A stretch of DNA of 64,000 nt from Pseudomonadaceae bacterium (GCA_900766265.1 CAAFUS010000013.1:248001-312000), one strand, 5' to 3'; shown: positions 46,038-55,881, numbered from the stretch's first letter. Translations and numbers: made by a program. Notes: a model not told the origin generated them from the letters alone.

Positions 46038-48106
46038 GGGCAAACCTCCAATTGGCAGAAGCCATCGGGTTGCACGCCGCATTGTTTGACCAACAGCAGC
46101 TTGGCCGCCGCAGCCTGCTTGAGTTGCGGCGACATGTTGATCAAGGCCGGCAAAGTGAGGCCGCCGGCAGCGGCGCTAGCCGCCAGCCATGGAATCACTG
46201 GTGCCAGAATATTCAATCCCGACCCTTTTCCCGGCGCACCACCCGAATTCATCTTGATCGTCGCCCCGCTCAGGGTCACGCCGCTCGGGTCGAATTTTAG
46301 GAAGCTGCCGCCGCCTTTGGCGGTGAGCTCCATGCCTGCGTCGATGACGACTTTGCTGCCGGCGTAGTAGTGAATTTCGTTGCCCGCCTCAACGAACTGC
46401 CCGGTGCCAATCTTCGTGTGCTGGGCGTTGCCCACGGTGAGATGGTCGTTGGCGCGGATTTCGGTCTTGCGGTCGGCGTGGGTGGTGCGGTGTTCTTCGG
46501 CGCGGAATTCGCTGTAGCTGTTGGCCTCGACGGTGTCGTGGCGTTCGTGGCCGACGCGGATCTTCTGGTCGTGTTCGATGTTTTCGTCCCAGTCGCGCTG
46601 AGCGTGGACGTAGATCTGCTCGGCGCCTTTGCGGTCTTCGATGCGCAATTCGTTATAGCCGCCACCGCCCGGGCTGCTGAGGGTCTTGAAGACGCTTCGC
46701 GTCTTGTTGGCCGGCAGGTCATACGGGACGACATGCTCCTTGTGGTACAGGCATCCGGTGACCAGAGGCTGATCGGGGTCGCCTTCGAGGAAGGTCACCA
46801 GCACTTCCATGCCCACGCGGGGGATGGCTATGCCGCCGTAGCGGTCACCCGCCCAGCTTGAGCTAACGCGCAGCCAGCAGCTGGTCTTGTCGTCTGCCTG
46901 ACCGTCACGGTCCCAGTGGAACTGGACCTTCACCCGGCCGTATTCGTCGCAGTGGATCTCTTCACCGGCAGGGCCGGTGACCACAGCGGTCTGGCTGCCG
47001 AGGACTTTGGGCTTGGGATGCTTCAGCGCCGGGCGGAAGGGGATGTCCCAGGGCGTGGCGGTGAAGTGGTTGCGGTAGCCTTGAGTAAAATCGTCACGGG
47101 CGAGGCTGTCGCTCGTCACCGATTCTTCCAGCACCTGCGGCTGCTTGCCGTCGTGGAGGATCTCGTTCAGCAGCCAAAGCTGGTTCCAGTCAGCGCGCGA
47201 GTGCTCGGCGAGCGAAAGAAAATGACCGGTGACCAAGAGAGGCTGATCGCTCTCGCCTTCGGCCAGCTCGAAATCGCTGCGGTGACGTTCCAGTGCACGT
47301 TGGGACAGGTGCTTGCCGCGGGCGCGCTCGGTGAAGCGGCCGGGGTAGTCGTAGTCTTCCAGGTCTGGCTGAAATTCGCTCTGGAAGGCGCCTTCCATCG
47401 TCAGACGCGGTTTCTCGAAATCGTAGTCGCGGCGGGTGACGCGGCTGGTGCGGGTCTCGACCCGCAGGGCGAAGCGCTTGATCACCGGCTGGTCGGCGAC
47501 CAAACCAGAGTCCTGCTGATAGGCCACCGGTGAGAGCTTAGGGAAACCCGTCTGGTCGTCGCCGAACACCAGCACGTGCCCCGCAGCGCTGTGCTGGAAG
47601 TGGTAGTGAATGCCTTCTTCCTCGCACAGGCGCTGGATGAAGTGCAGGTCGCTCTCGTCGTACTGCACGCAGTAGTCGCGCTCGGGGTAGACCGAACCGA
47701 GGCCGAAGCGGAAGGCGTCCGCCTGAATGCCATGCTCTTCGAGTACCTGACTGATGATCTTCTCCACCGTCAGGTGCTGGAAGATGCGCTGGTTGGTGCG
47801 GTGAGCCAGGTAGGCCAGCTGCGGGCGCAGGGTGATGTGATAGCGGGTCAGGCGCTTGCCCGAATCACCCTGGGCGATGCGGTAAATCAGACCATGGATG
47901 CCGTTGCCGGCCGGCGAGAGGGCAAGAAAGGCCGGCTGGTGCAGCAGGCTTTCCAGGTCCAGGTCAGGGCGCTCGCTGACCAGCTCGAGCTCGAAGGCGA
48001 AGGGCTGGGAGAGCGCCTCGCGGCCCTTGAACTCAACTACCTGCAGGTCGTGGGTGATGCCTTCGATGGCGAGGCTGAAATGGGTGTCGTTGGCCGGGTT
48101 GAACAT
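46010..48106 (-). CDS. vgrG: VgrG spike protein (TssI), copy 2, with cysteine-rich tail
   Basis: A 698-residue VgrG with the same gp27/gp5/DUF2345 plan as copy 1. The gp5 core segment GDRYGGIAIPRVGMEVLV is identical in both. The C-terminus differs: a hydrophobic stretch (VIPWLAASAAAGGLTLPAL) is followed by a tail with four cysteines (CGVQPDGFCQLEVCPCG, C-x7-C-x4-C-x-C), perhaps a metal site. The tail probably specifies the DUF4123 adaptor or effector encoded next. Confidence 0.94.
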   Translation of the reverse strand: MFNPANDTHFSLAIEGITHDLQVVEFKGREALSQPFAFELELVSERPDLDLESLLHQPAFLALSPAGNGIHGLIYRIAQGDSGKRLTRYHITLRPQLAYLAHRTNQRIFQHLTVEKIISQVLEEHGIQADAFRFGLGSVYPERDYCVQYDESDLHFIQRLCEEEGIHYHFQHSAAGHVLVFGDDQTGFPKLSPVAYQQDSGLVADQPVIKRFALRVETRTSRVTRRDYDFEKPRLTMEGAFQSEFQPDLEDYDYPGRFTERARGKHLSQRALERHRSDFELAEGESDQPLLVTGHFLSLAEHSRADWNQLWLLNEILHDGKQPQVLEESVTSDSLARDDFTQGYRNHFTATPWDIPFRPALKHPKPKVLGSQTAVVTGPAGEEIHCDEYGRVKVQFHWDRDGQADDKTSCWLRVSSSWAGDRYGGIAIPRVGMEVLVTFLEGDPDQPLVTGCLYHKEHVVPYDLPANKTRSVFKTLSSPGGGGYNELRIEDRKGAEQIYVHAQRDWDENIEHDQKIRVGHERHDTVEANSYSEFRAEEHRTTHADRKTEIRANDHLTVGNAQHTKIGTGQFVEAGNEIHYYAGSKVVIDAGMELTAKGGGSFLKFDPSGVTLSGATIKMNSGGAPGKGSGLNILAPVIPWLAASAAAGGLTLPALINMSPQLKQAAAAKLLLVKQCGVQPDGFCQLEVCPCGKNASVV

Positions 48107-48121
48107 GTCTTCGGTCCGTCC

Positions 48122-49630
48122 TTAGAGGTCTGCAGGGCTGATGTTCAGCCGTTCCATGCGGTACAGCAGGGTGCGCCGTGGCAGGCCCAGCTCGCGGGCG
48201 GCCTGGCTCTGGTTGCCGCCGTTCCTGCGCAGGCAGTCGACGAGCAGGTTGCGCTCGACCCGCTCCATTCGCTCACGCAGGGTCATGCCGCTTGGCTCGC
48301 TTTCCGCCTCGATGCGCAGGTTGAAATGCTCGGGCAGAAGTTCACCGCCTTCGCACAGCAGCACGGCGCGTTCGACGAGGCCCTTCAGTTCGCGCACGTT
48401 GCCAGGGAAGCTGTAACTGGCCAGCTGCTCGAGCGCCGCATCCGACCAGCGACAGAGGTTGCGCTGGAGAAAGGTGCAGGCCTTGTCGGCGAAATGGCGG
48501 GCCAGACGCAGGATGTCCTGGTCGCGTTCGCGCAGCGGGGGCAGCTCGATGGGAAAATGCGAGAGACGGTAGTAGAGGTCTTCGCGAAAACGACCCTCTT
48601 CGACACGCTTACGCAAGTCCTGATGCGTTGCGGCGACGATCCGCACGTCGACCTTATGGGTGTCGGTCGAGCCTAATGGACGCACTTCGCCTTCCTGCAG
48701 AACGCGCAATAGTTTGGCCTGCAGCAGTAGCGGCATGTCGCCGATTTCGTCGAGAAACAGGGTGCCGCCGTCTGCCGCATCCAACAGGCCGGCGCGGTCG
48801 CGGTCGGCACCCGTGAAAGCGCCTTTGCGGTAGCCGAAGAGTTCGCTTTCAAGCAGGTTTTCCGGCAAAGAAGCGCAGTTCTGCACGATGAACGCTTTGC
48901 TGCGCCGGTAGCCGCAATCATGGATGGCGCGGGCGACCAGTTCCTTGCCGGTGCCGGTCTCGCCGGTCAGCAGCACACTCACCGGGCTATGCAGGACCTT
49001 GCCGATCAGTCCGTAGACTGCGCGCATGCGTGCGCTGTCCCCAATCAGACCATAACCGCTGGCGCAGGGGGCCACTGGCGCGCTCGGCGCTTCCTGTCGC
49101 GGCGCGCGCAGGCGCTGGAGCAGTTGCGCTTGAGCGATGCTGAATTTGCCGAGCTGATCAAGGGAGTCGCCAAAGGCACTCAGGTCGCGAACCTGGCGGC
49201 TCGCGGTAACCAGCAACCCGCGGACGCGGCCCTGTTCATCCGCCAACGGCAGGCACAGCAGGCTGCGCCAAGGGCGTGAGTGCTCAGGCAAGAAGCTGCT
49301 GGCGTGCAGGCTGCTGTCGAGTTCGGCGATGAACAGCCGCTGGTTCTGACACAGGCAATACTGCAGCAGCTGCTCGCCGTCGTAATCGCTGGGCAGGCTG
49401 GCTGCTTCGCGCGGTTGCAGCACGCCGTCGAGCCATTCGGCCGAGAGGGTCAGGCGCGTATGCGTCTCATCAAGAAGATACAGCTGGCTCAGCTCGCAGC
49501 CCGCCAGCGTCGCCGCGGCGTCGACAAGGCCGCCAAGCAAGGCATCCGCGCTGGCGGTGCGTGCCAGCGCCGCGAAGTGCTCCAGCAGCGACTGCGCATA
49601 GCGCAGCGGCTGAGGGACCTGGTCGAACAT
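48122..49630 (-). CDS. Sigma-54-dependent T6SS regulator (Sfa2-like)
   Basis: A 502-residue bacterial enhancer-binding protein. An N-terminal GAF-like sensor (about 30-180) is followed by an AAA+ domain with Walker A GETGTGKE and the sigma-54 contact motif GAFTGAD. A Fis-type helix-turn-helix ends the protein (NQSQAARELGLPRRTLLYRMERL). The ATG at 49630 is 10 bp past the clpV stop. In P. aeruginosa an orthologous gene, sfa2, follows clpV2. No clear -24/-12 promoter was found within the locus. Confidence 0.92.
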   Translation of the reverse strand: MFDQVPQPLRYAQSLLEHFAALARTASADALLGGLVDAAATLAGCELSQLYLLDETHTRLTLSAEWLDGVLQPREAASLPSDYDGEQLLQYCLCQNQRLFIAELDSSLHASSFLPEHSRPWRSLLCLPLADEQGRVRGLLVTASRQVRDLSAFGDSLDQLGKFSIAQAQLLQRLRAPRQEAPSAPVAPCASGYGLIGDSARMRAVYGLIGKVLHSPVSVLLTGETGTGKELVARAIHDCGYRRSKAFIVQNCASLPENLLESELFGYRKGAFTGADRDRAGLLDAADGGTLFLDEIGDMPLLLQAKLLRVLQEGEVRPLGSTDTHKVDVRIVAATHQDLRKRVEEGRFREDLYYRLSHFPIELPPLRERDQDILRLARHFADKACTFLQRNLCRWSDAALEQLASYSFPGNVRELKGLVERAVLLCEGGELLPEHFNLRIEAESEPSGMTLRERMERVERNLLVDCLRRNGGNQSQAARELGLPRRTLLYRMERLNISPADL

Positions 49631-49640
49631 CGGCGCCTGC

Positions 49641-52241
49641 TTAAGCGAACTCACAGACCACCGTTCCTTGGCTGTCCAGAGTGGCATGTACGCGTTGCAG
49701 GGCTTCGCCGCCGGCCATGGCGTCGAGCAGACGGTCGACCACTAGCGGCTGCAGGTGTTGGTCAATCAGATGGTCGATCAGACGCGCGCCGCTGTCGCTG
49801 TGGGTGCAGCGTTCGGCGAGGTTCTCGACCAGCGCTTCGCAGTGGCTGAACTGCAGCTGGCGACGCGCCAGACGCTCACCGAAGCGCGACAGCTTGAGCG
49901 CGACCAGTTCGTTGAGCACTTCGCCCTGCACGGGGTAGTAGGGCACAACGCGCATACGGGCAAGCAGCGCAGGCTTGAAGTGCTGGGTCAGCGCCGGACG
50001 GATGGCCAGTTCCAGGTCCTCGGTTGCCGGGCGCTGGTCGCCCTGGCAGAGGCTGGCGATACGGTCGCTGGCGAGGTTGCTGGTCATCAGGATAAGGGTG
50101 TTGCGGAAGTTGATCTCGCGCCCCTCGCCGTCGTTGGCCACACCCTTGTCGAAGATCTGATAGAAGACATTCATCACGTCCGGGTCGGCCTTTTCGACTT
50201 CATCGAGCAGGACCACCGAGTACGGCTTCTGCCGAACGGCCTCGGTCAGCATGCCGCCTTCGCCGTAACCGACGTAGCCCGGTGGCGCGCCGATCAGGCG
50301 GGAAACGGTGTGCTTTTCCTGGAACTCGGACATGTTGATGGTGGTGAGGAAACGCTCGCCGCCATAGAGCAGGTCGGCGAGGGCCAGTGCGGTTTCGGTC
50401 TTGCCGACGCCGCTTGGGCCGACCAGCAGGAAAACGCCAACAGGCGCGTCGGGCTTGTTCAGTCCGGCTGCGGTGGCACGCATCGAGCGGTCGAGCGCAT
50501 CGATCGCTTGCTCCTGGCCCCGTACGCGCTGGCGGAGATCGTTCGCGAAGCTGAGCACCTTGCTGTTGTGTTCACGGGCGAGCTGAGAGAGTGGCACGCC
50601 GGTCCAGTGGCTGATCACTTCCGCCACCAGGCGAGGGCAGACCTCGAAACTCACCAGCCGCTCGGTCGCTTGGGCGCTGGCGAGTTCGACCTGAAGATCA
50701 CGCAGTTCGGCTTCAAGCTGCTCGAGGTTCGGGTGCGCTTCACTCTCGGATTCGGCAGACGGGGCCAGGCGCGCGGCAGCGCATTGCTTGCGAAGCTCCA
50801 GCAGGCGCTCGGCCAGCGTGCGTTGCGTGGACCAGCGTGTTTCCAGCTGCTCGAGTTCGGCGCGGGCAGCCGCCAGGCGGGTCTCGAGCGCATCCAGTAT
50901 GTCGGTGTCGATGTGCAGGCCTGCGTCGAGGTCGCGGCGCAGCGCGACTCCCTGGCGCTCGCCCTCGGCGATTTCACCGCGCAGACGTTCCAGGGCTTCA
51001 GGGGCCGCGGCGAGACTGATACGTACCCGGGCGCAGGCAGTGTCGAGTACGTCCACAGCCTTGTCCGGCAGCTGGCGCCCGGCGAGGTAGCGGGCTGACA
51101 ACTCGGCAGCGGCCACGACGGCGTCGTCGCGCAGGTAAATGCCATGGCTCTTTTCGTACACAGGTGCGAGGCCGCGCAGGATGGTCACCGCTTCGTCGAC
51201 GGTGGGTTCGAGCAGCTGGACAGGTTGGAAACGGCGGGCGAGGGCAGGGTCCTTCTCGAAGTACTTCTTGTACTCGCTCCAGGTGGTGGCGGCGATGGTG
51301 CGCAATTCGCCACGCGCCAGCGCCGGCTTGAGCAGGTTGGCGGCGTCGCCACTGCCGGCCTGGCCGCCAGCACCGATCAGAGTGTGGGCTTCATCGATGA
51401 ACAGGATGATCGGCTTGGGTGAGGCCTTGACCTCGTCGATCACGCCCTGCAAGCGGCGTTCGAACTCACCTTTGACGCTGGCGCCGGCCTGCAGCAAACC
51501 GAGGTCCAGGCACAACAGCTCGACGCCTTTGAGCGCTTCGGGCACTTCGCCAGTGGCGATGCGCAGGGCAAGGCCCTCGACGATGGCAGTCTTGCCCACG
51601 CCGGCTTCGCCAACCACGATCGGGTTGCTTTTGCGACGGCGCGCGAGGATGTCGATCATCTGGCGGATGGCAGCGTCGCGGCATAGTACCGGGTCGAGTT
51701 TGCCGTCCCGGGCCTGCTGAGTGAAGTTGTGCGTGAAGCGCGACAGGTTGGACTCGCCTGCTGGCGTTGCCTTGCCCGGCGCGGAAACTGGCTGCTGGGC
51801 AAGCGCGAATTCGCGCAGACGTTCGGCGTTCAGGCGCGCCAGCAGCGGCTGGTAATGGCTACCGGCGTAGCGCATCGGGTTACGCAACAGCGCCAGGATC
51901 AGTGCGGCCTGGTCGATCTGGCTCTGACCGAGCTCGAGGTTGCCGACCAGCAAGGCGTCCTGCAGCCACTGCACCAGTTCGGCGGAGAACACCGGGTTGC
52001 GTGATTCGCTGTGCTCGCCGCGCGGCTGCAGCGCCTGGGCGAGGGCTCCGGCGTCGACATCGGCGTCTTGCAGGGCGCGCATAAGCAAGCCTTCGGGCCG
52101 CTCCAGCAGGCCCAGCAGCAGGTCTTCGACGAGAATCTTGCTGCCGCCACGCACCACACAGCGCTCGGCTGCAGCTTCCAGGTCGCGCTTGGTCTCGGCA
52201 TCAAGTGCCTGAACCAGTTGTTGTAGGTCTACGTTGATCAT
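49641..52241 (-). CDS. clpV: T6SS AAA+ ATPase ClpV (TssH)
   Basis: An 866-residue ClpB-like unfoldase that recycles the contracted TssBC sheath. An N-terminal ClpN domain (1-150) is followed by Walker A GEAGVGKT (211-218), a coiled-coil middle domain, and a second Walker A GPSGVGKT near residue 610. FIDEAHTLIGAGG is the first Walker B region. The frame is open for 62 codons upstream, but the ATG at 52241 (MINVDLQQLVQALD) matches the family and lies 10 bp after tssG. Confidence 0.96.
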   Translation of the reverse strand: MINVDLQQLVQALDAETKRDLEAAAERCVVRGGSKILVEDLLLGLLERPEGLLMRALQDADVDAGALAQALQPRGEHSESRNPVFSAELVQWLQDALLVGNLELGQSQIDQAALILALLRNPMRYAGSHYQPLLARLNAERLREFALAQQPVSAPGKATPAGESNLSRFTHNFTQQARDGKLDPVLCRDAAIRQMIDILARRRKSNPIVVGEAGVGKTAIVEGLALRIATGEVPEALKGVELLCLDLGLLQAGASVKGEFERRLQGVIDEVKASPKPIILFIDEAHTLIGAGGQAGSGDAANLLKPALARGELRTIAATTWSEYKKYFEKDPALARRFQPVQLLEPTVDEAVTILRGLAPVYEKSHGIYLRDDAVVAAAELSARYLAGRQLPDKAVDVLDTACARVRISLAAAPEALERLRGEIAEGERQGVALRRDLDAGLHIDTDILDALETRLAAARAELEQLETRWSTQRTLAERLLELRKQCAAARLAPSAESESEAHPNLEQLEAELRDLQVELASAQATERLVSFEVCPRLVAEVISHWTGVPLSQLAREHNSKVLSFANDLRQRVRGQEQAIDALDRSMRATAAGLNKPDAPVGVFLLVGPSGVGKTETALALADLLYGGERFLTTINMSEFQEKHTVSRLIGAPPGYVGYGEGGMLTEAVRQKPYSVVLLDEVEKADPDVMNVFYQIFDKGVANDGEGREINFRNTLILMTSNLASDRIASLCQGDQRPATEDLELAIRPALTQHFKPALLARMRVVPYYPVQGEVLNELVALKLSRFGERLARRQLQFSHCEALVENLAERCTHSDSGARLIDHLIDQHLQPLVVDRLLDAMAGGEALQRVHATLDSQGTVVCEFA

Positions 52242-52251
52242 TTCATCGTCC

Positions 52252-53289
52252 TTAATGAGTCTGGCTGCCCAGGGTGACCATGCCGTCGGCGCGTTCGCTC
52301 CCGAGCCAGCTGGTCCAGCCGAGGCGGCAGGAATTTTCGGCGCCGATGCGCATTTCGCGGATTTCGTCGCGACGCAGCTCCAGGCGAATGTCGTAATCGA
52401 GTGGATCGCGCAGGGTGAAGCGCACAAGCGCGCACAGCGGCTGGTAGCCGTTGCCCACGGGCAGGAATTCGTGGAACCGGTCCCAGCTCAGCTGGCGGAT
52501 GTGGATACGGAATTTGCCGCCGCGATCGCGTACCCGTTCGCCGAGCACCAGGCTCTCGCCGAGTTGGCTGTTGGCTCGGCCGAGGCGATTCTGTTGCTCA
52601 GCGAGAATCTCGACCTGACGCTCCAGGCACTGCTCGATGCGCAGGTCGGCGTGCTTGAAGTAGTAGCGCAGCACCGACTCGATCAAGGCGGCCGAGTGCG
52701 CGCGCAGGCTTAGCAGGCCCAGATACGGGAGCAGGCGCTTCCAGTTGAGTTCGGAAGCGGCGCGGATCTGCTCGCCTCCGAGCCCGATCAGGGCAAAGAG
52801 CTGCTCGGAGAGCGGGTCGCGTGCACCGCTGGTGAAGCGGGCTCGGTAGCGGTATTTCTGCCAGATCGGCAGCATCAGCCGCTGCAGGCGGTTGTTGAAC
52901 AGGTCGAGAAACTCGCGCGTCGGGTTCCCCTCAGCGCTGTCGCCCAGGGCTTGCTCGCCGTAGAAGGCGGGCAGGGGCGATCCTGCGCCAAACAGGCTGA
53001 TCAAGTTGATGCGCAGCCGCGCACGCATCTCGCCGTGTTCCTGGAAGAACTCGACGCGATCGACGTCGCTGCCGGGAAAGCCCAGGCTCGGGTTGGCCTG
53101 AAATTCGAGATGCTCGTAGAGCGCCTCATCGTCCAGATCAGGATGCGCGGCTTTCAGACGGTCCATCACCAGCAGCACACCCTGGAACAGGCTGTATTCT
53201 CGGATGCCCCGGCTGATCCGGGTGAGACCGGGCTCAAAGCCAGCTGCGCGTCGGCCAGGCGGCGTTGAAGCCGAACTCAAAATGCTCAT
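52252..53289 (-). CDS. tssG: T6SS baseplate protein TssG
   Basis: A 345-residue baseplate wedge subunit. Characteristic segments are FQANPSLGFPGSDVD, LISLFGAGSPLPAFYGEQAL and LGESLVLGERVRDRGGKFRI. It works with TssF and TssK. It is separated from tssF by 76 bp and from clpV by 10 bp. Confidence 0.95.
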   Translation of the reverse strand: MSILSSASTPPGRRAAGFEPGLTRISRGIREYSLFQGVLLVMDRLKAAHPDLDDEALYEHLEFQANPSLGFPGSDVDRVEFFQEHGEMRARLRINLISLFGAGSPLPAFYGEQALGDSAEGNPTREFLDLFNNRLQRLMLPIWQKYRYRARFTSGARDPLSEQLFALIGLGGEQIRAASELNWKRLLPYLGLLSLRAHSAALIESVLRYYFKHADLRIEQCLERQVEILAEQQNRLGRANSQLGESLVLGERVRDRGGKFRIHIRQLSWDRFHEFLPVGNGYQPLCALVRFTLRDPLDYDIRLELRRDEIREMRIGAENSCRLGWTSWLGSERADGMVTLGSQTH

Positions 53290-53365
53290 TTACACCTCGT
53301 AAACTGCGCTTCTTCGTTCGTCTTCGCCTTGCCTGGCTCTAGCTCGCATGCCTTTGCACCCGGCC

Positions 53366-55156
53366 TTAGAGCAGGGGCTGTTGCCCCATGCGCGGCGTCC
53401 ATTGGTACACCTCTCCCTGTGTGCTCCTGACGCGCAGCTCGTGGTACGAGTTGAGGCTGGCGTACAGCGCAAAGAATTCATTGAGTATCGAGGCGAAGAG
53501 GAACAGGTCTCCCTCGCCCAGGTAGCCGTCGGGGTCCATCACCAGCTCCGTACGGACGCCGCGCACCGGCAGGCCGCGGTGCAATCGGTCGACGTGCTGG
53601 TGGCCGATTTCCCTGAGCCCGCCGAGCAAACGCTTGCTGACCTTTTCGGCGTGCTGGTCGTAATAGCGCGGCAGGTCGTAGGTCTCGAGGATCACCTTGA
53701 GCGCCTCGACGTTTGCTAGCGACAGGTAGTTGAGCGACATGTTGCTGATCAACTTCCAGATGAAGTCGCGGTGCAGCGGCGGCGCGTAGCTCGGCGTCAC
53801 GGCGCTGATGTTGCGAAAGGTCAGGAACTCCGGCGTGTCCTCGCTGGGCAGGCAGATGTCGCCCAGGCGCAGCTGGCGCGGCAGGTTCTGGTTGGTGCAG
53901 GTCAGCTCGATGGACAGCGTCTCGTGCTGGTCCAGATTGCGCAGACCGAAGCTCAGGTAGGTCTCCAGTCCGTCGCCCAGCATCGAGGGTTGCTGGCGCA
54001 CGCTGTAGTGCGGGCGCGCCACCGGAACATCGAAACTGGGGTCATGCTCGAAGGACTCGAACGGTACGTATTCTTCGTAGCCCATGCCGCCGGGTTTCCA
54101 ACCGGTGACGCGGTCAACCGAAAAGACGCCGCACTGGCTGCTGTCGAGCTCTGACGGCATCAACAGGTACTGATCCTGCTTGCCATCCAGGCGAATCGGG
54201 ATGGCGTCGTGCTCGAACAGGTTGACCACTGGCGTGCAGTACAGGCGCACGTTGTCCAGCGTCGGGCGGATACGCTGCACCCCGGCCTTGTGAATGTCGA
54301 AGCGCAGTTCGAAGCCGCGCGCCTGCTCCAGCACCTCCTGCGGAAGACGCTTGAGGGCATCGAGGCCGAGCACGTCGACGAACAGGAATTTTTCCTGGAA
54401 GGCGAAGTATTCCTGCAGGTAGCGATAGCCCCGGAAGGTGTTGAGCGGGTAAGGGATCAGTGCCTGGTCTTCGGCGAAGCCCACCGGCTCCAGCTTCGAC
54501 GGATCGAGTTGCAGAGCGGGCAGGGCGACGCCGAACCCGTCGGTGAAGGGCTTGCCATCGGCATCCAGGGCGACCAGCTGCACGCCATCGAGATGCCGCA
54601 GCAGGCTCAGGTAAAGCATCTGGCTGATGTAGCGCTCGCCGGCCAGGTGCAGACGCAACTGCTTGAGGTTCAGCTCGCCGAGATGCCCGTCGGCTGTCAT
54701 CTGCAGACGCAGGCTGAGCAGAGCACCGCCGCCCTTGACCGAGTAGTCCAGCCCTTCGAGGCCCAATGGCAGGACCTCGGTGGCATAGGCGGTGCGAAAG
54801 CGGCAGGTCACACCCTGGATTGGCTTGGATTCGACCGGTGTGTTGCGCGGCACCATCAATGCAGGGCCTGGCCGCTTGACCGGATCGAATTGCAGCATGC
54901 TGAACGCCGGCAGCGGGCGCATGTAGTTCGGCCACAACAGGTGCATCAGCGAGTGGGTCAGCTCCGGCAGCTCGTCATCAAGCTTCTGGCGCAAACGCCC
55001 GGTCAGAAAGGCGAAGCCTTCCAGCAGCCGCTCGACATCCGGATCACGCCCGGCCTGGCCGAGAAACGGCGCCAGCGCCGGGCTGCGCTCGGAAAAGCGC
55101 TTACCGAGTTGGCGCAGGGCAGTGAGTTCGCTCTGGTAGTAGTGATTGAAAGACAT
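53366..55156 (-). CDS. tssF: T6SS baseplate protein TssF
   Basis: A 596-residue baseplate wedge subunit. The N-terminus FNHYYQSELTALRQLGKRFSER and the segment RDPDVERLLEGFAFLTGRLRQKL are diagnostic. PNYMRPLPAFSMLQFDP follows. It forms the TssFG wedge with the next gene. Upstream lies the PAAR gene rather than tssE directly. Confidence 0.96.
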   Translation of the reverse strand: MSFNHYYQSELTALRQLGKRFSERSPALAPFLGQAGRDPDVERLLEGFAFLTGRLRQKLDDELPELTHSLMHLLWPNYMRPLPAFSMLQFDPVKRPGPALMVPRNTPVESKPIQGVTCRFRTAYATEVLPLGLEGLDYSVKGGGALLSLRLQMTADGHLGELNLKQLRLHLAGERYISQMLYLSLLRHLDGVQLVALDADGKPFTDGFGVALPALQLDPSKLEPVGFAEDQALIPYPLNTFRGYRYLQEYFAFQEKFLFVDVLGLDALKRLPQEVLEQARGFELRFDIHKAGVQRIRPTLDNVRLYCTPVVNLFEHDAIPIRLDGKQDQYLLMPSELDSSQCGVFSVDRVTGWKPGGMGYEEYVPFESFEHDPSFDVPVARPHYSVRQQPSMLGDGLETYLSFGLRNLDQHETLSIELTCTNQNLPRQLRLGDICLPSEDTPEFLTFRNISAVTPSYAPPLHRDFIWKLISNMSLNYLSLANVEALKVILETYDLPRYYDQHAEKVSKRLLGGLREIGHQHVDRLHRGLPVRGVRTELVMDPDGYLGEGDLFLFASILNEFFALYASLNSYHELRVRSTQGEVYQWTPRMGQQPLL

Positions 55157-55184
55157 CAGCCAGCCATCCCTGTGAGGCCCATCA

Positions 55185-55460
55185 TCAAACGCCGATGACG
55201 ATGGTGCCGGACCCGGCGATCACCGGATTGCCGTGATCACCCGTAGTACCCACCGTAGTGGCCGGTTTGCCATTGATCAGCACTGTTGGGATGACCGCGC
55301 TGGCCAACGCGCTACCACAGGAGGTCGGGTCGCCCATGCGGGCGGCGGGCATGCCGTCGAACAGGACGTCAGGAGAGCCGGCCGCGATCGGGTTGGTGCC
55401 ATGGCCCTTTTTCGGGCAATCGGTGGGGTCGCCCAGGCGGGCTGCGGGTTTACCGGACAT
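55185..55460 (-). CDS. PAAR spike-tip protein
   Basis: A 91-residue stand-alone PAAR protein that sharpens the VgrG spike. The repeated motif is seen twice, KPAARLGDPTDCP and MPAARMGDPTSCG, followed by VLINGKPATTVG. The cysteines and histidines (CPKKGHG, GDHGNP) are those of the zinc-binding tip. No toxin is fused. It lies between tssE and tssF, with gaps of 10 and 28 bp, so it is part of the structural operon. Confidence 0.94.
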   Translation of the reverse strand: MSGKPAARLGDPTDCPKKGHGTNPIAAGSPDVLFDGMPAARMGDPTSCGSALASAVIPTVLINGKPATTVGTTGDHGNPVIAGSGTIVIGV

Positions 55461-55470
55461 CAGGCTCTCC

Positions 55471-55875
55471 TTAGTGGACCTTTACTTGTCCGCTGCCATC
55501 CAGGCTCGCGGAAAAACTCACATGACGCTTGAAGCCGTCGACTTCCAGCAGGCCTTCGATAGCGAACGACAGGCTCAGTGGATCGTGGTCGCGGGGCAGG
55601 GATATCACCCGGACCTGGCTCAAGCGGGGCTCGTACGCTTCGATGAAGCGTTCGATGGCGATACGCGCCTGTTGCAGCGAGTCGTGCAGCGACAGGCGCA
55701 TATCGTTCAAATCGGGCAACCCGTAGTCGGGCAACGTTTGCACGCTGCCCGCCCGGGTGCTGAGCATTTTGGCCAAATGGGCAGCCACCGAAGCCATTGC
55801 CGCGACTTCGCGACTCCAGCCGGCGCGCTTGTCGGCGTCACCGCCGAGGCGTTCGAAAAGGCTGCCGTAGGCCAT
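55471..55875 (-). CDS. tssE: T6SS baseplate protein TssE
   Basis: A 134-residue gp25-like baseplate protein that initiates sheath assembly. The N-terminus GSLFERLGG and the middle LLSTRAGSVQTLPDYGLPDLND (near residues 38-59) are family hallmarks, as is the IERFIEAYEPRLSQVRV helix. It lies six bases downstream of tssC. Confidence 0.94.
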   Translation of the reverse strand: MAYGSLFERLGGDADKRAGWSREVAAMASVAAHLAKMLSTRAGSVQTLPDYGLPDLNDMRLSLHDSLQQARIAIERFIEAYEPRLSQVRVISLPRDHDPLSLSFAIEGLLEVDGFKRHVSFSASLDGSGQVKVH

Positions 55876-55881
55876 GGGTGC

